From positions 2,418,001-2,482,000 of the forward strand of contig OZ251228.1 of assembly GCA_965240325.2 (NCBI GenBank): a DNA stretch of 64,000 nucleotides, read 5' to 3'. Under the pieces are notes generated by a model that worked only from the letters and a program-made list of their open reading frames with translations, had not been told where the DNA came from and made no database searches. Below are positions 54,695-64,000 of the stretch, one piece after another (the stretch's first letter is position 1; each line of letters starts with the position of its first letter). The position numbers and the translations under genes are program-made. Source of the stretch: Rebecca billardiae RCC1528 (Eukaryota; Haptophyta).

Positions 54695-55378
54695 GCTTAC
54701 CGGCCACCCGAAGCACACTCGGGTGACTGGGCCGTGTACTCAGTGTAGCGACGCGCGTGGTGGGTCGATAGTGCATATAGCGAAGGCGTCGCACGCGCAA
54801 TCCGTTGAGTACATACGATCATGTCTGTCCCATGGCACGTAATGCACCGCCGTGTCACCGACACCTCGTCTCGCTTGACGCTTCGCGCAGAGCTGGCCAA
54901 CTTGTGGTGTGCGGGACGGCTACCCGAAGCACAGGCTGTGCTGCGCGCGGTGCGTCGCGAGTCGGGAGTGCATCGGAACACACGGCGGTGCATGACGCGC
55001 CATGGGACAGACATGAGTATGTACTCAACGGATTGCGCGTGCGACGCCGTCGCGATGCATTGTATTTGTTGACCCGCCACGCGCGTCGCTACACGACCCA
55101 GTGTGCTTCGGGTGGCTCCCGCACACCACAAGTTGGCTCCGCGCGAGGCGAGACGAGGTGTCGAGTGGCAACATGCGGCTGGGGATGTCTTTGTTGGTGC
55201 ACGGAGCGCCAATCTACGGCTCGGCTGCCACTAGTGGATAAGCGTTCACGCGCCAGAGCCCGCGAGAGGGGCGCGGGGCCAGATTGACCAGGGTCAGGGT
55301 GCCACTGTCCAGTTTCTGTTGGCGGTGTCGCAGAGCGACCCGCCGGCCGTTACAGGGCCATTAGAAGGCGGTGCATTC
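54695..55378 (+). mobile_element. Partial copy of foldback family 2
   Basis: The order is as in 43620-44460: GGCCACCCGAAGCACAC, CATGTCTGTCCCATGG (54822), then its reverse complement (55000), the CATGCGGCTGGGGATGTCTT block (55173) and the right-end block CGCAGAGCGACCCGCCGG...GGCGGTG (55328-55373). The left end is missing; the copy starts next to an AT-rich stretch (54640-54690). Differences from 43-44 kb are scattered. Confidence 0.7.
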
Positions 55379-55411
55379 AACCGGTCATCGTCAACTCAGC
55401 TGTCTGACTCA

Positions 55412-55532
<121 letters not shown>

Positions 55533-55556
55533 TCACATTGCTACTGTCATCGTTAC

Positions 55557-56728
55557 GACCGCGTTCCGCGGTCCTTTTCCGTAGAACGAACGTAGTTCGG
55601 GGCCCGCGGTGGCGGTGCACCCTCCGTCGCAGTCGTCCCGTACGTAACTAGACTCCATCCAGCGGCGCGCCGCCCAGCGCCGCGCCGCCGCCGGCCCGGC
55701 CGGCCGGCCGGGCGCGGGCGCGTCGGCGGCTGGCGTGCGCCGAGTGTGGATGTCGGTCGTCGGCCGAGCTGCCCTCATCACAGACGGCCCTTACCTGACC
55801 CCCTGCGCGTGCGCGACGGCCGACAGGCGGATGCGACTCGGCGTGATCGACGCACGAGCGCGACTCTTGCACGCCAGGCCACCGGCGGAGCTGACTGACA
55901 GCCAGGGAGCCGACGGTGCGGGACCGCTCATTCGACCGTTCGTTCGGGCCTGCCGCTGACCGTCGTCGCCGCGACGCCAGCAGCGCAGGAGTAGATGATC
56001 TGCAGGTCAGTAGGGTTCGACCTGCGCGCCTGCGCGACGGCCGACAGGCGGGCGCGAGGCGTGAGCGACGCATGAGCGCGACTCTACGTGCACACCAGGC
56101 GACACGCGGCCTGAGCTGACTGACCGAGCCAGGGAGCACGGTGCGAGCAGCCATGCAGCACCGGTGCTTGCGCGCGCCGCGCGTGCACGGGGTGACACAC
56201 CTCGGTCAGGCTCGGCACGCGTCGCAGAGGCACGGCCAGCTCTGGGCACGCCAGGCGCCCAGGCCACGCGGAGCTGACAGCCACGGGGAGCCGACGGCGC
56301 CGGGGCCGCGGCCAGTTCGACTTGCGCCTGCTCTGAAGAAGAGTTCTGGGAGACCCTGGCGGAGAGGCATGGCAAGGGGGGCGTGTGGTGAAGTCGGAGA
56401 CTCAGAGATCGATCAGTCCGGCATCATGCGCCGCTGCCCCCGAGCTTGCGAGAGCCCGAACACAGGGCGGCGGCTGCGGCGGCGGCGGCGCGGCCGCGCG
56501 GCCGGCCGCGCAGGCATCGACAGGGCGCGGCAGGGGCGTGCGGAGTGACTAGTGAGCGGGCACGAACGCGATGTCGACGGCCGTCGGGACCCGCCGCAGA
56601 CGCGCGCTCCAGGCGCCACTCGGCACTCGCCACGCGCACCTGCCCATCGGCATCGAGCGCCCCCTTGGAGGCTTGGACCAAGAGTCGTCGCGGCTCGCTC
56701 GCCACCCCCGAAGGAACCTGCGCACGTG
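55557..56728 (+). repeat. 1.17-kb direct repeat, copy 1
   Basis: It begins with the palindromic GACCGCGTTCCGCGGTCC and runs to GCACGT at about 56727. It is repeated at 57401-58558 with ~95% identity by eye and small indels. Internally it has two diverged ~115-bp direct units (about 55806-55915 and 56028-56140, both CGACGGCCGACAGGCGG). No conserved coding frame runs through both copies. Confidence 0.9.
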
Positions 56729-56895
56729 CTTGCGACGGCGGCAGATTTTGAGCTCGCCAGCTCGGTAAGTCAGTGACTATGGAATGGGCTGGCAACGAAT
56801 AGCTGCGCGGGTATTTTCAATAAGGCTTGCGGGGTTTAGACTCTAGATACCAACCGCCGCGAAGCCAAGTTCATATTCATCAAGGCGGAGGCAAA
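56722..56895 (+). repeat. Dispersed ~170-bp block (family F), copy 1
   Basis: From TTGCGACGGCGGCAGATTTTG to GGCGGAGGCAAACTA; repeated at 62065-62236 almost exactly. A shorter related piece (CTGGCAACGAATAGCTGCG) lies at 47868-47888. Confidence 0.9.
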
Positions 56896-56914
56896 CTATC
56901 ACACTACATGAACG

Positions 56915-57194
56915 AGAGTCTACCCACAAAATTTACCCAGCCTGGCACACTTGGGCGTGGGTTTCGTTGATGATTCCTCTGCATGTTCACTATTCAAGAC
57001 GGCGGCCGCGTCCTTTTTCGACGCTAATGCACCTGTCGTAAGGGAGTCTCAAAATCGAAACTCGGTCTCCTCCAGCCCTAAAAAATCGCCCCCCGTCCCT
57101 TTTTTCTTGATCAAAGATCTTTTTGAAACGTGGTTCGGGCCCGCTGGTGCGGGCTCCACGCTGCGCGCTCCGCCGCCCTGCACCGCGGGCCATA
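56915..57194 (-). repeat. Family D block, copy 2 (inverted)
   Basis: Reverse-complement match to 44915-45178, including CCCGTCCCTTTTTTCTTGATC and the CACTTGG[G/A]CGTGGGTTTCGT end. Confidence 0.85.
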
Positions 57195-57275
57195 AATATA
57201 TATATAATCGACTTACTGTGAGTTACATTAACCGGCTACGCCGCGCCTGAGTGCGCCGTCACGTCGTCTAATTCC

Positions 57276-57276
<1 letters not shown>

Positions 57277-57366
<90 letters not shown>
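57277..57366. repeat. (AT)n microsatellite
   Basis: About 44 uninterrupted TA units, placed 35 bp before the second 1.17-kb repeat, mirroring 55414-55529. Confidence 0.98.
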
Positions 57367-57370
<4 letters not shown>

Positions 57371-57400
57371 ATAATAACCGGATGAAGGCTCTGTAAGGAT

Positions 57401-58558
57401 GACCGCGTTCCGCGGTCCTTTTCCGTAGAACGAACGTAGTTCGGGGCCCGCGGTGGCGGTGCACCCTCCGTCGCAGTCGTCCCGTACACGTGTAACTAGA
57501 CTCCATCCAGCGGCGCGCCGCCCCAGCGCCGCGCCGCCGCCGGCGTGCGCCGAGTGTGGATGTCCGGGTCGTCGGCCGAGCTGCCCTCATCACAGACGGC
57601 CGCCTTGACCTGACCCCCTGCGCGTGCGCGACGGCCGACAGGCGGATGCGACTCGGCGTGATCGACGCACGAGCGCGACTCTTGCACGCCAGGCCACCGG
57701 CGGAGCTGACTGACAGCCAGGGAGCCGGACGGCGCGGGACCGCGCGGATTCGACCGTTCGTTCGGGCCTGCCGCTGACCGTCGTCGCCGCGACGCCAGCA
57801 GCGCAGGAGTAGATGATCTGCAGGTCAGTAGGGTTCGACCTGCGCGCCTGCGCGACGGCCGACAGGCGGGCGCGAGGCGTGAGCGACGCATGAGCGCGAC
57901 TCTACGTGCACACCAGGCACCACGCGGCCGAGCTGACTGACCGCGAGCCAGGGAGCACGGTGCGAGCAGCCATGCAGCACCGGTGCTTGCGCGCGCCGCG
58001 CGTGCACGGGGTGACACACCTCGGTCAGGCTCGGCACGCGTCGCAGAGGCACGGCCAGCTCTGGGCACGCCAGGCGCCCAGGCCACGCGGAGCTGACAGC
58101 CACGGGGAGCCGACGGCGGCGCGCGGGGCCGCGGCCAGTTCCGAGTTCGACTCTTGCGCCTGCCGCTCTGAAGAAGAGTTCTGGGAGACCCTGGCGGAGA
58201 GGCATGGCAAGGGGGGCGTGTGGTGAAGTCGGAGACTCAGAGATCGATCAGTCCGGCATCATGCGCCGCTGCCCCCGAGCTTGCGAGAGCCCGAACACAG
58301 GGCGGCGGCTGCGGCGGCGCGGCGGCGCGGCCGCGCGGCCGGCCGCGCAGGCATCGACAGGGCGCGGCAGGGGCGTGCGGAGTGACTAGTGAGCGGGCAC
58401 GAACGCGATGTCGACGGCCGTCGGGACCCGCCGCAGACGCGCGCTCCAGGCGCCACTCGGCACTCGCCACAGCGCACCTGCCCATCGAGCGCCCCCTTGC
58501 GGACCAACCGAAGAGTCGTCGCGGCTCGCTCGCCACCCCAGAAGAAACCTGCACACGT
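57401..58558 (+). repeat. 1.17-kb direct repeat, copy 2
   Basis: Same order of blocks as 55557-56728, including the GACCGCGTTCCGCGGTCC start and the GCCACCCC(C/A)GAAG(G/A)AACCTG end. Indels of a few to ~12 bp distinguish the two. Confidence 0.9.
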
Positions 58559-60552
58559 CGTCCTTCACTCACTAGTAGGTGGGTCCCTCCCAACTGGGGC
58601 GATATTCTGGCGCACTCAGAATGACGTCCTAGATTTTGTCTCTCACCCAGAATCGACGCTATAAATGCGTCCCATCGGGGCGGAGCAAAAGTTTCGACCT
58701 CAAAACCTACTCCGCGTGCCGTCGCGCGGCCGAGCGCGCGCGCGCCGCGCCAGTAGTGTCACATAGAGATTTTGCGAAGCGTTACTTCATGGTTATGGTG
58801 GCTAGATGGCGACATGCGATCGGAATTACTTATTGACAACCGTTGACACCCGACCGAACCATTTTATGAAGCAAAGAGTGGGGCTCTATGCTGTGCGCTG
58901 ATACCTCCAACAAACTACAGCAAGATCGAGCATCTTACCCACTTCATATATAGCCACTTACCCGTATATAGTATGGGAGTTACCCACTTTATATTGACCG
59001 TGGATGCGGTTCACTATATATTCAAATTCGTTCCGATATGTGGGTACGTTTGTTGGGTCATCGAATAGGCGCCGAGCGACGCGAACACAGGCAACCCGGG
59101 CCGCAACCGGACTGCCTGCGAGTGGCAGCAGTGTTTGTGGCGGGCTGCGTGCCGAGGCACACACCATCGCCCGCCACCGAGCATGCCACCGTCGTCACAC
59201 GGGAGCCCTCCGCCGTCGAGGCTGGACTATCAGCCAACGCCACCGCCGGAGCTTGCCGCGTTTGGCGGCTTCCGTGCTCGTACTCCGCGTGTCACCGGTC
59301 GTCGTATGCCCACCCGCGTGAGGCCGCCACCAGTCCATGACTACCGCAGCTGCAGCCCATGCCGCCGACGATGCCTCCTACCATCTTCTCGCCAGGCAGC
59401 AATACGATAGGTTCACCGACGCTGCTGCTAGGCTGAGAGCACTCAGCCAGTTGGCCGGCGAGACGTCAGATGGTTGAGAGCTGCTGGCCTAGCCATCACG
59501 TTGCGGCTTCCGCTCGCTCAAGTACACCCAACGTGACGACGAGAACGTGCCGGGCAATCATCAGACATGCGTCTGAGGGGTCTACTACGCCTAGCCGTAG
59601 AGTTGCTGAGTACGAGTCTTCGCAGACCACAAGCGGAACGAGTGGGACCACCCAATGGCAGGAGCAACAGCGTGGGGTGGCACCCGCGCCTGTCAACGCG
59701 ACCGCGTTCTGTCAAGAATGGACCCATATCCTGCGACCACCCTCGAGCACCGCATACTATGCCCACACTCGGCATAGGGAAGGATCGCTGAGCGCCTGCT
59801 GCCGCTGTCAAAGGCCCTGCTGATCTTCCTGGCGCTGGATCGTGCACACGGATGGCAAGTCGGCGTGCTCGCCGCACATCGCGGCGGCTTCTCAGCATCC
59901 CAAGTCCTCAGTGCACCCATCCTAGGCCTGCTGGTCGATGATTGGTACCAACCCCCACCAAACACGCCCTCTCGGAAGTCGCCAATCGCTTACATGGCTC
60001 CCCGAGAGCCCGGGGCTGGCTGTCGTGCGTTCTCACGAGCAGCTTGCGCACAGCCCAAATGTCACCTTCACGGTGCGTTGAGCTGCTCAAGATGGCGGGA
60101 GCGTCAAGAGCATGCCCGTGCACGACACTGACCCATGCCTCCCGTCGCCTGACCCGCATGTGGCAAAAACTGACCCTGCTCGAAGGCACGGGTCGAACAC
60201 CCGCCGATCGATTCAAGTTGTCTGTACGCGTCTAGCCGGGCGAGAGTCAAACATGCGGGCACGTGCCAGGCGGGGGATGTGTGACCACGGATCCCATCCG
60301 TGAGCACGCGCAAAGCGCTGGAGCGCGCGATAGGTGTTGGCTGTGGTCTACCCGACACACGGCGGCTCGGTCGCGCTGGAGAGGCGCTCCGACATCGTCG
60401 GGAGCGTTCAGATCGGGACCTCGGCCGGCGGCCCGGCGATTTTCCCGAGCCGCGCCCGCGCGAAAAGAAATCAGGCCAGAAAACCCGGCGTACAGTTTAC
60501 TAAGAATAAGAGACGCACACAGCTCAGGCAGGCGAGATTGACGCCCGCAAAA
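58559..60552 (+). pseudogene. Intergenic region with degenerate coding-like sequence
   Basis: 58559-59100 holds nothing recognised (AT-rich patches with CCACTTTATAT-like short repeats). From about 59170 to 60230 protein-like stretches appear in changing plus-strand frames: PPSSHGSPPPSRLDYQPTPP, LLARQQYDRFTDAAARLRAL (followed by a stop), and LLIFLALDRAHGWQVGVLAA leading into SASQVLSAPILGLLVDDWYQ. The intervening stops and frame shifts suggest a decayed gene, perhaps from a transposable element, but no family was recognised. 60240-60552 holds a short block (60487-60535) repeated inverted at 48308-48355. Confidence 0.35.
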
Positions 60553-62024
60553 AACTGTGCCCTGGCGGGCGGGGGGGTCGGCGGGCCGTGCCAGTGCTGT
60601 CGCAATGTATCCTTTGCGGGTTGCCCCCGCCGGGTTCGCGTCTTTTCACATTCGCTCGTGGCCGTGGGTGACGGACCGAGTCGAGTGCAAGGACCAGTGA
60701 CACGTGAAGTTGGCTCCCCGACGTGATGTACACACGTTTCACGGTCTGTACTCTTAGAGTATTGTATGCGCATCAGCGAGGCCCACACCCACGAGGGAAT
60801 GTGCAGCACGCGGGGCGGGGCGGGTAGCCCGTTGCTCCGCGCGAGCGCGGGTACGCGTTGTATGTGCCGCATATCGACCGCGATGGCGTAATCGAGCGCC
60901 TCGCCGCCGTGGGCTCGGCGCAGGTCGCGTTGACGTCGTACACGGCCACCACGCTGAGCACGAGCGCGTTGACGTTCACGCGGTCGTCGCTCTTCGCATC
61001 TTCGACAGGTCTGGCGCTCGCGTGCTCGGCGGCACGAGGAGCTGTTGGTTGTGCGCGCGCGCGCGCACAGCGACAGCGTGTGCACTCGCGATCGAGAGTG
61101 GGCAAGCGCTGCTCACGCGAGCACACGAATCGCAGCGCATCCGTCACCGGCGTGACGACTTCCGCCTCGTCCCGCAGCGCCTGCGCCATGGACGAGGCCA
61201 TGGCGCGGCGATGTTGCATGCTCGACGTTTCATCTCTCTGCGGATGGCATCACGGGCTTGTCTGTGTCGCGCTGCGGCGAGGGTCGCCAACTCGCGACGA
61301 CGCGGTTGCTGCCACGGCGACAGACCCGGGAGGTGCGTCCGCTGCGCGTCGTACGCCGTTGGCGCTGCGCTTCCGTCGCATTGGTCACCGTCGACGCCAT
61401 GCAGGCCGGACGTGGGCTTCGGCTGAGGGACCGGACCGCGAGCACTGACTGAGTCCGGTGCGCGGATTCCGGCGATCGAGTTCAGAAGGCCGCGCCAAAT
61501 CTTGCGTCGCGTGCGATGGCGCTTCCCGCCCGCGAGACGCCTCGTGATGAGGGCTTTCTCGCACCGAGCCCGACGCGCGACGGTGGATCGCGCGAGGCGG
61601 TCATCGTGCGCAGCGCATGATGCTATGGCCGGTGCGAGCTTTCGACGTGCACGTCGGGCGAGGATCGCCCCAGGTCGCGCGATCGTGTCGACGCGCCGAG
61701 CGTACCGCTCCAAACGTGTCGATTTAGCCCCCGTTCGACCTGCACGCGAGACGACGAGGGCAGCAAACGCGAATCGGGCGAAAACCCGTCTAGGGAATCC
61801 TCGCGCAATGTCCACGCCGGCGTTGGATTTGGCGCGCGCCGCCCATGCGCTCCGCGCCATGGGCGAACCACTTTTCGGCCCAGCGTCCCCAGTGGGAGCT
61901 GCGAGGGCGCCCGGTAGTGAGCGAGGCGATTTTCTTTTCACTGCGAGGCGATTTTCTTTTTTCCTTTTGTTTTTCTTATCTTTTTCCCGGGCACTACAAG
62001 GGGCGGACCTACGGCCCGCCATAA
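60553..62024 (-). pseudogene. Dispersed 1.5-kb unit, copy B, decayed
   Basis: Same ends as copy A (41171-42713). It differs by a ~95-bp deletion (copy A 41507-41600), single-base deletions in the gene-like frames (for example CGCCAACGGCG for CGCCACACGGCG, near the MASTVTNATEAQR start, and GTGCACTCG for GTGCCACTCG) and many substitutions. These break the frames that are open in copy A. Confidence 0.7.
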
Positions 62025-62709
62025 TGTTAAAAGACCGCTGGAAAATCGCCAGGGACCCACCTAGTCCTTGCGACGGCGGCAGGTTTTGAGCTCGCCAGCT
62101 CGGTAAGTCAGTGACTATGGAATGGGCTGGCAACGAATAGCTGCGCGGGTATTTTCAATAAGGCTTGCGGGTTTTAGACTCTAGATACCAACCGCCGCGA
62201 AGCCAAGTTCATATTCATCAAGGCGGAGGCAAACTACGAGACGGAAAGATCGCTCGTACCGAGATAATATTGAGATGTTCGCGGCTCGGCGGCTCCTCTG
62301 CCTTCGCGAAGCCTATCCCTTGCCTTGCCGTTTTTATCGGTTGGCGGTTGGCGGCAATCTCATACTTAAAATCGCGCTCGTAACGAACCGTTACACTAAT
62401 GTCACGTCCAGCTGACGTCCAGATCGCACTTTACTTAAGGGAATCAGCTGGGCGCGCTTTTTTTCGGCCTAATAGACCTCTCTATGCGATCTCAAAAACT
62501 CGAAACTCGGTCTCCGCCAGCCCTAAAAATCGCCCCCCGTCCCTTTTTTCTTGATCAAAGATCTTTTTGAAACGTGGTTCGGGCCCGCTGGTGCGGGCTC
62601 CACGCTGCGCGCTCCGCCCTGCACCGCGGGCCATAACTACAATCACGGCGCGTTGCCAGTGATACCGTGTTACCGCGAAGCGCGCGGCGCACCTCATCTG
62701 GGCCTGGCT
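62025..62709. repeat. Intergenic, built mainly of family F and family D copies
   Basis: 62065-62236 is family F copy 2. 62487-62637 is family D copy 3 (GAAACTCGGTCTCCGCCAGC to ACCGCGGGCCATAA). The remaining ~250 bp (62240-62486) show nothing recognised. Confidence 0.8.
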
Positions 62710-64000
62710 CTATGGGCCATGCAGGCTCCTCAGCTGCGGCAGGTTGGAGGTGCCGACTGAGCTGACGACGGGCGGGCTGCTGGAGGCCGCCGCGCCGCCG
62801 TAGTGCTTCACGGGGCGCTCCCACGGCGCCGTGCCGTCCGCGGCGCCATGCCCCGCCGTGCGCAGGCTGCGCGCCCGCTCCTGCGCCCCGCCTGCACGGC
62901 CGCCGTGCCCCGCGCCACTGGGCGAGCTGTTCCGTGGCGGGCTCTGGCCGCGCAAGACGCGCAGCCGCGCGCGCTCGCGCAGCTCGCGCGGCGACGGCAG
63001 CGCGCCGTAGCTGATGGGCACGTCGTGCAGGGCGGGCTCGAAGGTGAGCGCGCTGGCCGTGAGCTTGGCCCTCAAGGCCTGCTTCGTCGGCATGATGGGC
63101 GGCAGCGAGCTCGAGCCGCTCGGGCTGGCCGCCGGGGCGCGCGTGTTGGATCGGCTGGGGGCGCCACCACCGCCTCCCGGCCTCGCGCCCGGCCCGCCCG
63201 CGGCCTCGCGCTGCGCCGCGCGCATCTGCTGCTGCGCGCGCCGGCGCTCGCGCGACCAGTGCGTCGCGGGGAAGCGCTCGGGCGCGTTCCTCTTCTCCGC
63301 GTGCTGCCGCCGGATCTTGGCGAGCTTCTCGCTGCGGCGCTCGTTCTCGCGGAGCGACTTGAGGTACAGCTGCCGCCGCTCGAGCGCGCTGTCCGACATG
63401 ACGGTGCGGAGCAGCCCGGAGCGCCTGTACGCGGAGGAGAGCAGCGAGAACGGGATCACCGTCTCGGGCTTGTGCCGCACCGCCGCCACCGACGTCGGGC
63501 CGGACATCGCCGCGACGAACTCCTCGAAGCTGACCTCGCCCGAGCCGTCCGCGTCGACCGCGCGCACCATCTGCTGCAGCTCGGAGCGCGGGAGCTCCAG
63601 GCCGAGCTCTCGCAGCGCGGTGAGCAGCTCGGCGGTGGAGATCGTGCCCGAGCCGTCCGCGTCCATCAGCTGGAAGCAGTCCCACAGCATGATCTGGTCG
63701 TCTTCGGACAGCTGCGTGCGCACGGTGCGGCCGGTCGAGGCCATCCACGCGCGCGCCTGCAGGTCGCGCACCTGCTCGGCCGCGGAGGAGTGGCGCGTCT
63801 TGACGCGCGAGGAGCGGCCGGAGCGGTGCGAGCGTAGGGGAGCGAGCGCCTGCTCCAGCTCCAGCGGCGGGTTTGGCAGCGGCTCGTCCTCGAGCACGTC
63901 GCCAAAGTCCAGCTCGGACACGTGCACGCGCATCATGGCATCAATGGACACGGCCTGCTCGCCCCTCGGGGGCGGGGTCGCGCCGTCTGCCGCGGGGCTG
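62710..64000 (-). CDS. EF-hand protein, probably 5' partial
   Basis: The frame is open from the window edge to 62710. The first ATG is at 63936 (MMRVHVSELDFGDVLED, 408 aa), but it stays open upstream to 64000, so the true start or another exon may be outside. Two centrin/calmodulin-like EF-hands occur in tandem: DADGSGTISTAELLTALREL (~residues 90-110) and DADGSGEVSFEEFVAAMSG (~125-145), each with D-x-D-x-S-G loop geometry and a Glu at position 12. The C-terminal half is basic, disordered and partly helical (RENERRSEKLAKIRRQHAEK), with Ser/Pro-rich patches. A calcium-sensing adaptor, possibly flagellar or cytoskeletal, is plausible; the family is not assigned. Confidence 0.78.
   Translation of the reverse strand, partial: SPAADGATPPPRGEQAVSIDAMMRVHVSELDFGDVLEDEPLPNPPLELEQALAPLRSHRSGRSSRVKTRHSSAAEQVRDLQARAWMASTGRTVRTQLSEDDQIMLWDCFQLMDADGSGTISTAELLTALRELGLELPRSELQQMVRAVDADGSGEVSFEEFVAAMSGPTSVAAVRHKPETVIPFSLLSSAYRRSGLLRTVMSDSALERRQLYLKSLRENERRSEKLAKIRRQHAEKRNAPERFPATHWSRERRRAQQQMRAAQREAAGGPGARPGGGGGAPSRSNTRAPAASPSGSSSLPPIMPTKQALRAKLTASALTFEPALHDVPISYGALPSPRELRERARLRVLRGQSPPRNSSPSGAGHGGRAGGAQERARSLRTAGHGAADGTAPWERPVKHYGGAAASSSPPVVSSVGTSNLPQLRSLHGP

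Noticed and set aside
55557-58558. LTR retrotransposon with 1.17-kb LTRs
   Set aside because: The ~670 bp between the copies carry no gag/pol frame, primer-binding site or polypurine tract, and instead hold other dispersed repeats and an AT tract.

Overview
This window is nuclear DNA from a GC-rich protist. The coding regions are about 70% G+C or higher by eye. Most genes carry short GT-AG introns, several of them starting GTGCG, and the intergenic DNA is more AT-rich and full of microsatellites. The gene content (a chrysolaminarin-type beta-glucan synthase system, NEDD1, EPG5, COX10, Pro-rich secreted/membrane proteins) fits a marine microalga that stores beta-1,3/1,6-glucan. A haptophyte is my best guess and a stramenopile the alternative. 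This is inference: there is no organelle or rRNA marker in the window.

Left third (1-31 kb), gene-dense. Position <1-5436 (minus) holds a SKN1/KRE6-type beta-glucan transglycosylase joined in one open frame to the N-terminal half of a GT48 1,3-beta-glucan synthase; the catalytic half lies beyond the window edge. It is divergent, across about 150 bp, from a NEDD1 homologue (5584-8371, plus). Next come a compound microsatellite/inverted-repeat element (8.46-9.36 kb), a hypothetical gene (minus), a secreted 2OG-Fe(II) dioxygenase (10764-12190), a coiled-coil protein (12564-14949), a small KKXX-tailed membrane protein (15604-15912, minus), a Pro-rich membrane protein (16901-18496, minus), a 404-bp inverted duplication, and a very long EPG5-like autophagy tether gene (19924-30959).

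Middle (31-48.5 kb), repeat-rich. The centrepiece is a roughly 6.4-kb foldback structure (32708-39138). It has about 580-bp terminal inverted repeats containing hairpins, then 214-bp tandem arrays in opposite orientation, then a central unique segment. An AP2/ERF-like gene (39756-40832) lies beside it. Further dispersed families follow: a 1.5-kb duplicated unit (41.2-42.7 kb, second decayed copy at 60.6-62.0 kb), a nested foldback family (43.4-44.5 kb, partial copies at 54.7-55.4 and 32.0 kb), and a short block repeated three times (44.9, 56.9, 62.5 kb).

Right third (48.5-64 kb). Four ordinary genes sit here: a RING plus EF-hand protein (48553-49935), COX10 haem-O synthase (51236-52582, minus) divergent from a secreted SGNH hydrolase (52722-54500), and an EF-hand protein running off the right edge (62710->64000, minus). 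Between the hydrolase and the last gene lie two 1.17-kb direct copies, each next to an (AT)n tract, and degenerate coding-like sequence.

No tRNA, rRNA, CRISPR or bacterial-type operon was seen. Coordinates of exons come from reading-frame continuity and GT/AG sites only; no transcript or database evidence was available.
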